Assembly: GCA_002327315.1 (NCBI GenBank)
Contig: DCVI01000212.1
Location: 7,316 to 13,753, forward strand
DNA: 6,438 bases
DNA from: Syntrophaceae bacterium UBA2192
Lineage (GTDB): Bacteria; Desulfobacterota; Syntrophia; Syntrophales; UBA2192
Reading direction: 5' to 3'
Shown here: one piece after another, positions 6,408 through 6,438 of the stretch
Layout of the letters: each line of letters starts with the position of its first letter
Position numbering within the stretch: position 1 is the stretch's first letter
Notes under the pieces: model-generated
Databases searched by the model: none
What the model was told of the DNA's origin: nothing
Seen by the model: only the letters and a program-made list of their open reading frames with translations
Made by a program: the position numbers and the translations under genes

Positions 6408-6438
6408 GGTCTATCTGGTCCATCTGGTCTATCTGGTC
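6408..6438. repeat. 9-bp tandem repeat abutting the ylxP start, continuing past the window edge
   Basis: Three full copies and four further bases of a 9-bp unit are visible: ggtctatct (6408-6416), ggtccatct (6417-6425), ggtctatct (6426-6434), then ggtc. On the coding strand the unit is GACCAGATA with one variant ending in G. The only mismatch is at 6421. The array touches the ylxP ATG without a gap and reaches the right edge, so its true copy number is unknown. It may form the 3' end of an upstream gene (probably infB) or a spacer. One coding-strand frame reads Asp-Gln-Ile/Met repeats, another reads Pro-Asp-Arg/Gly and ends at a TAG just inside ylxP, and the third contains TAG stops. Confidence 0.85.

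Noticed and set aside
5977..6423. 148-codon minus-strand frame starting in the tandem repeat
   Set aside because: It overlaps ylxP and the start of rbfA in another frame; it begins in the repeat (MDQIDHG) and gives an Arg- and Glu-rich shadow product with no family features.

Overview
The window is a compact, single-strand housekeeping operon. Every gene lies on the minus strand, so transcription runs from the right edge to the left. In transcription order the genes are ylxP (DUF503), rbfA, a DHH-family nanoRNase/pAp phosphatase (nrnA-like), truB, rpsO, pnp and an M16 zinc peptidase that runs off the left edge. From general knowledge, this order usually follows nusA-ylxR-infB, so infB probably lies just beyond the right edge; that is an inference. 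The order without ribF between truB and rpsO, with pnp followed by an M16 peptidase, resembles deltaproteobacterial (Desulfobacterota, Geobacter- or Syntrophus-like) genomes more than Bacillus-type genomes. The moderately high GC content and protein style fit, but the assignment to lineage is only an inference.

Right part (6438 to 4777): a 9-bp tandem repeat sits at the edge directly against the ylxP start codon. ylxP, rbfA, nrnA and truB then follow with short overlaps of 20, 20 and 4 bp, a pattern that suggests translational coupling. Middle (4780 to 3347): truB is followed, after 52 bp, by rpsO, which has a GTG start and a strong Shine-Dalgarno sequence. A 182-bp rpsO-pnp spacer can fold into stem-loops and shows no intrinsic terminator. 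Left part (3346 to 1): a full-length pnp overlaps by up to 47 bp with an almost complete M16 peptidase gene.

The genes act together in translation and RNA turnover. RbfA matures the 30S subunit, uS15 nucleates the 30S platform, TruB makes pseudouridine 55 in tRNA, PNPase degrades RNA 3' to 5', and the NrnA-like enzyme finishes the di- to penta-nucleotide products. The M16 peptidase and YlxP are conserved companions whose role here is less clear.

No mobile element, CRISPR array, RNA gene or clear promoter was found. No stretch longer than 182 bp is without a gene. I see no previously undescribed system. The points most worth a second look are the 9-bp repeat where the ylxP ribosome binding site should be, the folded pnp leader, and the unusual pnp/M16 overlap.
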